Assembly: GCA_002179805.1 (NCBI GenBank)
Contig: NAVB01000051.1
Location: forward strand, 1 to 35,807
Length of the DNA stretch: 35,807 bases
Source of the DNA: Acanthamoeba lenticulata
Taxonomy: Eukaryota > Discosea > Longamoebia > Acanthamoebidae
Reading direction: 5' to 3'
Shown here: positions 31,390 through 35,807 of the stretch, in pieces
How positions within the stretch are numbered: position 1 is the first letter of the stretch
Layout: every line of letters starts with the position of its first letter
Program-made: the position numbers and the translations under genes
The notes under the pieces: model-generated
Databases searched by the model: none
What the model was told of the DNA's origin: nothing
The model's input: only the letters and a program-made list of their open reading frames with translations

Positions 31390-33347
31390 ATGAGTAGACA
31401 TGCGGTTATGTCATGTCGGACGAACGTCGCGCTTGTCGCCCTCTTGGCCACTGTGCTGGCGGTCATGGCCAGCGCGGCGACGGCGGCCGACGTCACCATC
31501 AACGGGGTGGGCGCGACTTTGCCGCAGACCATCCTCGCCACCGGTGCGCCTCCTCTACTTTTCACTTCTTCTCTACTGCTTTCGTGAAGCTCATGCACGC
31601 AGCACGTGGCAGGTATCACCAACAACCCGTCGTACATTAGCACCTTCCAGACCCTCACCAACAACCGAGTTGCCGTCACCTATAACGGGACCGGTGCGCA
31701 CGCAAGCTCGTCCTCGTCTTCTTCTTCTTCTTCTTCTTCATCATGATCATCCTATTGTTGGCGGCTGACGGAGGTAAGACTGCAGGTTCCAACATCGCCG
31801 ACGACCTGATCGTGCACGGCGGCAGCGCCATCGACTTTGGCGTGTCGGACGCGCCTTTGACAGATGCGGAGATGGCGCAGCTCCACGCGCCCGTGCTGCA
31901 CGTCCCCATCACGCTCACGGCCCTCGAATTCGTCTACAACTTGCCCGACGGTCAGATCAGGTCTCCTTCCTTCCCCACCCCCAACCTAAACCGTCTCCGC
32001 AATGATGACTGACAACACGATACAAACACGCAGCGGGCCGCTCAACCTGACGGCGGACGTGGTGGCACGGATCTACATGCGGCAGATCACCAAGTGGGAT
32101 GACCCCGCCATCCGCCAGTCCAACCCGCGCCTCACCTACGACGGCCCCATCACCGTTCGTCGCACCGCTCTTGTTTTTATTATTTCTTTATTTATTATGT
32201 TTTGCATTTATGTTTTCTTAATAAAATAATATTTTTTATCACGTCCCGTGCGCGACAGGCGGTGGTGCGGTCGGATGGGTCGGGGTCGACCTACGTGGTG
32301 TCGGAGTTCCTGTCTTTGGCCGCGTCCGTGTGGCCCTACGGCACGACCCGGACGATCCGGTGGCCGGAGGGTGTCACGCCTGCCCTGTTCACGTCGGGCG
32401 TGGTCACCACGGTCAAGGCGACCGTCGGCGCCATCGGCTACGCGCGCTGGGGCGTTGCCACCGAGTCTGGGTGCGTCGCTATGTCCGCCGCCGCCGCCGC
32501 CACCTTCGCGACCGCTGACTCTCAGGGCGTGCAGGCTGCAGGGGGCGCAGGTGAAGAACAGCGCGGGCTACTGGACGCGGCCCTCGGCCGAGTCGGTGCT
32601 GGCGCCGTGCCTCGACCACTCGCCCGACTATGGCGGCCTGGGCCTCCCGGGCCCGAGCGAGAGCTGGGGCGGCTTCTCCCTCGTCAACGAGGCCGGTTCG
32701 TCCTTGCTTCTTGCTGTTCTTGTTATTTCCCACTTTTTTGGTCTTCTAATTTCGTGTGGGGCGAACAGGGCACTCGACGTACCCGCTGGTGACGTTCTCG
32801 TACGCGTTGGTGTACAAGGACATGAGCGCCATGGGGGAGCGCGGAGCCGCCGTGCTCAACCTCCTCCACTTCATCAACCTGGTTCGTTCGCCTCCTTCTC
32901 TTTCTCCTTCTTCCCTTTTGCTAACCACGTTGCGTTAAACTAATGCTTTTTATTAAAAACAAAAAAACAAAAAACAAAAAAACACAGGAGTCTACGCAAA
33001 ACCAGGCGCTCGCTTTCCACTTCGTACCGCTGCCGCTCTACGTGCGACAGGCCAACGAGAAGACCCTCCAGAGTGCCTCCCTCGCCTTTGGCAACTCGCC
33101 CCTCCAGTATTACAAGTACTTTGGCACTCCTCTACCTTCCCGATGATCGGTCATTTTGGCGCTGATGGTGGTGATGGTTGGTGATGGTTGGTGGGGAGCC
33201 AGCCCGTATGTGGCCACGGGTGGCAACCGGACGGCGGCGATCTTGAGCTTGATTTTGTCGCTGGCCATCGTCCTGGGCCTTTTGGCACTCATAGCCAAGG
33301 AGATTCACGCCCACTTTGGCCAGGACCCCTCCCGCGGCATCTACTAG
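31390..33347 (+). CDS. PstS-like phosphate-binding protein, membrane-anchored
   Basis: A nine-exon model (31390-31543, 31613-31693, 31786-31960, 32034-32154, 32259-32470, 32535-32695, 32769-32881, 32988-33115, 33203-33347) is in phase and gives 429 residues. Residues 1-33 form a signal peptide (hydrophobic VALVALLATVLAVMASAATA). The mature part is a type-II periplasmic-binding-protein fold as in bacterial PstS: INGVGATLPQTI, YNGTGSNIADDLI, FGVSDAPLTDAEM, HVPITLTALEFVYNLP, LTADVVARIYMRQITKWDDP, and AVVRSDGSGSTYVVSEFL, where the RSDGSG phosphate-contact loop is intact. Unlike bacterial PstS it ends in a hydrophobic helix (AAILSLILSLAIVLGLLALI) and a short tail (KEIHAHFGQDPSRGIY), so it is probably a type I membrane protein with its binding domain outside the cell or in a compartment. 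There is no ABC permease or ATPase next to it. Confidence 0.9.
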
Positions 33348-33768
33348 TGTTTTGTTGGAAACGTTCCCTCTTGTTTCTTATTAGGACCTCATGTATCTTT
33401 GTCCCTCTCTCTCGTGCACACTCCCCTCATGTTCTACTACTACCATCACCAGGGCGCCTTCGGTTGAAACCGGCGCGCCAAAAAAATGAAGGCCATTTTT
33501 TCGCGACGCGCATTTTCTTCTTTGGTTTCCTTTTGGCGGATTCCCGCGGCACGTTTTCGTCGGCGCTCCTTCTTGTCACCACAAACGCCGAAAAGTCTCG
33601 ATCGGGGCCTCGGTCAGGCCGGGCGCAGCAGAAGCTCCCCACTCGCCGCCTCTTCCATAACTCCCTCAGTGCAGTGTGCTCGCACGTTCGCCCGGCATTT
33701 CAAGTCCTCGTTCGCTACACGCACAAAAACCGAGCAAGCACGTCCATAGAAAAAAAAACAATACATAG
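33348..33768. promoter_or_regulatory. Promoter region of the F-box/ankyrin gene with E2F-like sites
   Basis: This 421-nt spacer contains three sites of the TTT(T)-(C/G)GCG type within about 80 nt: TTTTTTGGCGCGCC (minus, 33472-33486), TTTTTTCGCGACGCGC (33495-33511) and TTTTGGCGGATTCCCGCGG (33531-33549). They lie 220-300 nt before the ATG at 33769. The match to the E2F/DP consensus is seen directly; regulation by E2F is inference. Confidence 0.45.
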
Positions 33769-35807
33769 ATGGATGTAACCGACGAAGGAGAAGAACAGCA
33801 CCCCCAAGCAAAGAAGATGAGGAGGTGGTCTACGGGTGATGGAGGAGATGCAGCAACGTCGACGTCGTCGCAATGCTGCCCGTCAGACCTGCTGCCCGAC
33901 GAGCTGTGGGTGGCCGTATTTGCGCTGCTGGACCCCATCCACGCGCCCGCCGTGACGCTCACGTGCCGCCGCTGGCGGGACGTCTTCCACGCCGACCCGC
34001 CCCTCTGGCGCGTCTTTCACGCGCAGGTCCTGGGCGGCCCGCTCGTGCCGGCCGTGCTCGACGCTCCGGCCCTCCCCGACTACTACTCTGGCAGCTGCGG
34101 CGTCACGGCCTGCCCCGGGAAGGCCGCCGGCCAGCCGCTGCCCCACGCGGTCTACCGGCGGCGCATGGCGGCCATGCACCGCGAGGCCTGGTTCGGGCCC
34201 GACCAGTGGCGCGCCGCGGTCGAGTGGAAAGTGCGCCGCGTGCGCGAATGGGGCGTGTCCCCCGAGGGCCGCCTGGAGTGGGCCGCGCGCCTGGGCTGCC
34301 CGCGCCTCGTGGCCGCCCTCCTCACTCGCTACGCCCGCGAGCTCTCCATCTCCGGCCGCGTCCATGTCGCCCTCACCCTCGCCCTCCGCGCCGCCGCCGC
34401 AGCCAACGACCTCGACACCGTGAAGGTGCAACCCCCCCCCCTCTCTACGCCGTGTCGTACGTGTGCCGCGTGCGATGTGCTGACTGTATGCGTGTGTGTG
34501 TGCGTGTGTGCGTGTGCGGCCTGCAGATGCTTCTGGTTCGTGGTGCCGACCCAAACGGCTTGCCCGACGTCGTGCGGCGACCACAAGACTTCGGGGTCAA
34601 GCCTGAGACGACGACGCCGCCGGGCCTCCCGCCCATGCTCGAGGCCGCGCGGTGGGGCAATGCCGCCCTTATGCGATTGCTGCTCCAATACGGCGCCCGC
34701 CCGCAGCTGGCCCACGCTGGCTCTGAGACGCCCCTTCTCGTCGCCTGCTCGGTACGCACCAACCCCCCCCCCCGCCCCCACGCCACGCGCGCACACACGG
34801 AGAGGCTTGCGTGCTTACCGCGTGTGTTTCGCTCGGGGACAGGCGGGCCACACGGAAGTGGTGGCGTTGCTGCTCGACTACTTTGGCTTCGTGTGCGGCT
34901 TTATCTCGGGCGCGCCAAACGCAGTCCAGTTCTCGGCGGCACCCGACTGCGAGAGCCGCAGCGCGCTGGGCCGCGCGAGTCGCGGAGGCCACTTGGGCGT
35001 CGTCCGCCTCTTCGTCCCCGACTTTCTCTACAAGCTTGCGCCCTGGTCCGTCTCCCTCTCCTCACCGCACCGCACCGCACCGCACACACGCGCGCGCTCA
35101 TGCATGCATCTCGCGGACATGCGCAGGGAGGCGAGCAACGCGCTGTGGTCGGCGGCCAAGGAAGGCCACCACGACGTGATGGACTATCTGCTCGACCACG
35201 GCGTCGTCGTCACGTGCCCGTCGCCCATCATCACCTACGCCCGACTGCCGCGCGGGCCGGCCATGCGGGCCACCACGCTCATGCGCCTCATCAAGGCCGT
35301 GCCCGACGTCGGCGGCGAAGAGCACAACGAATGCGACAACGACAACAACAATGAGTGCGATCATGATGGTGAAGAGGAGCAGGCGGCCAGCGGGACCGGC
35401 TGCAGTGGCAAGCGCGTGTGGGCGCGCATGCCGTGCCTCGCGTGGGAAGTTTACACGGCCCCGGGCCTGTCGGCCGACGAGCGCGCGGGCGTGTTTGCGC
35501 TGCTCCGCGCGCGCGGAGCCGACATCAACGCGATGTGCTTCGTGCCGGGCCTGGGCACGACCTCGCCTCTTCGGCACGCCGTGGCCAAGGGCGACGCCGA
35601 ACTGGTGGCCGCCCTCTTGCAGGCGGGCGCCGACCCGCGCCGGCTGCCTGCTGGCCTACGGCCCGGCGGGGGGGTTAATCCCGCAAGTTACGAGTACGTC
35701 CCTTCTTGAATGCGTGCATCGTGCGTATTTGCGGAATGTCTGATTTGGGACCGACCGACCGGGCTGGCACAGGCACATTCAAGCGCTGCTGCGCGAGCAC
35801 ACCAGAA
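33769..35807 (+). CDS. F-box and ankyrin-repeat protein, cut by the right window edge
   Basis: Exons 33769-34425, 34527-34751, 34843-35045, 35127-35693 and 35773 onward join in phase. After a polar start, residues about 40-85 form an F-box (DLLPDELWVAVFALLDP, then LTCRRWRDVFHADPPLWR), the Skp1-binding part of SCF ubiquitin ligases. Ankyrin-type repeats follow: LEWAARLGCPRLVAALLTRY, MLLVRGADPNGLPD, PMLEAARWGNAALMRLLLQY, AGHTEVVALLLDYFG, GRASRGGHLGVVRLFVPDF, LWSAAKEGHHDVMDYLLDHG, LRHAVAKGDAELVAALLQAG and HIQALLREHT at the edge. An acidic/Asn-rich insert (about 35320-35370) separates two of them. It is likely a substrate receptor, with the ankyrins choosing the substrate. Introns 1 and 2 begin with poly(C) runs a few bases after the donor. 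The C-terminus is outside the window. Confidence 0.9.

Noticed and set aside
1..35807. tRNA, rRNA, mobile element or CRISPR signals
   Set aside because: I looked for tRNA-like A/B boxes with cloverleaf pairing, transposase or reverse-transcriptase motifs, and terminal or direct repeats, and saw none. A covariance-model search would be needed to exclude small RNAs.

Overview
This window is nuclear DNA of a GC-rich, intron-dense, compact-genome eukaryote. Coding exons are GC-rich and typically 50-1500 nt long. Introns are mostly 60-250 nt with GT(A/G)CG- or GTAC-type donors and (C/G)CAG acceptors. Genes lie on both strands, usually a few hundred bases apart. The gene content (gamma-secretase PEN-2, SNF5, KCTD3-like, IQ-RhoGEF, full-length eukaryotic dihydropyrimidine dehydrogenase) and the intron style fit an amoebozoan, most likely an Acanthamoeba. 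The organism assignment is an inference from style and content, not from a search.

Left part (1-10.4 kb): a WD40 protein cut by the left edge (minus strand); nuclear cap-binding protein subunit 1 (NCBP1/CBP80, minus); a 215-nt divergent promoter region; dihydropyrimidine dehydrogenase (DPYD, plus), for which an 8-exon model gives 1026 residues; and a convergent calmodulin-like EF-hand gene (minus, 151 residues).

Middle (10.5-23.2 kb): an IQ-DH-PH Rho guanine nucleotide exchange factor with a C-terminal array of basic RRFAS-type motifs (minus); a complex I B8 subunit, NDUFA2 (plus, 121 residues); an unrecognised, very acidic 787-residue protein (plus); and a KCTD3/SHKBP1-like T1(BTB)-WD40 protein with a long Ser/Pro-rich N-terminus (minus).

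Right part (23.4-35.8 kb): gamma-secretase subunit PEN-2 (plus, 99 residues); a YbjQ/UPF0145-family protein with a His/Glu/Asp tail (minus); a COX20-like cytochrome oxidase assembly factor (minus, 115 residues); a class I methyltransferase (plus, 317 residues); an SNF5/SMARCB1 homologue with an enormous charged N-terminus (plus, 891 residues); a PstS-like phosphate-binding protein with a signal peptide and C-terminal membrane anchor (plus, 429 residues); and an F-box/ankyrin protein running off the right edge (plus).

The genes are functionally unrelated housekeeping and signalling genes. I see no operon, mobile element, CRISPR array, tRNA or rRNA gene. The most unusual signal is in the introns. 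Homopolymer tracts of 8-12 nt occur almost only there, and they are polarised. On the sense strand, poly(C) sits just inside the 5' splice site and poly(G) just before the 3' splice site, and in at least two introns both occur together. Two probable GC-AG introns are also present.
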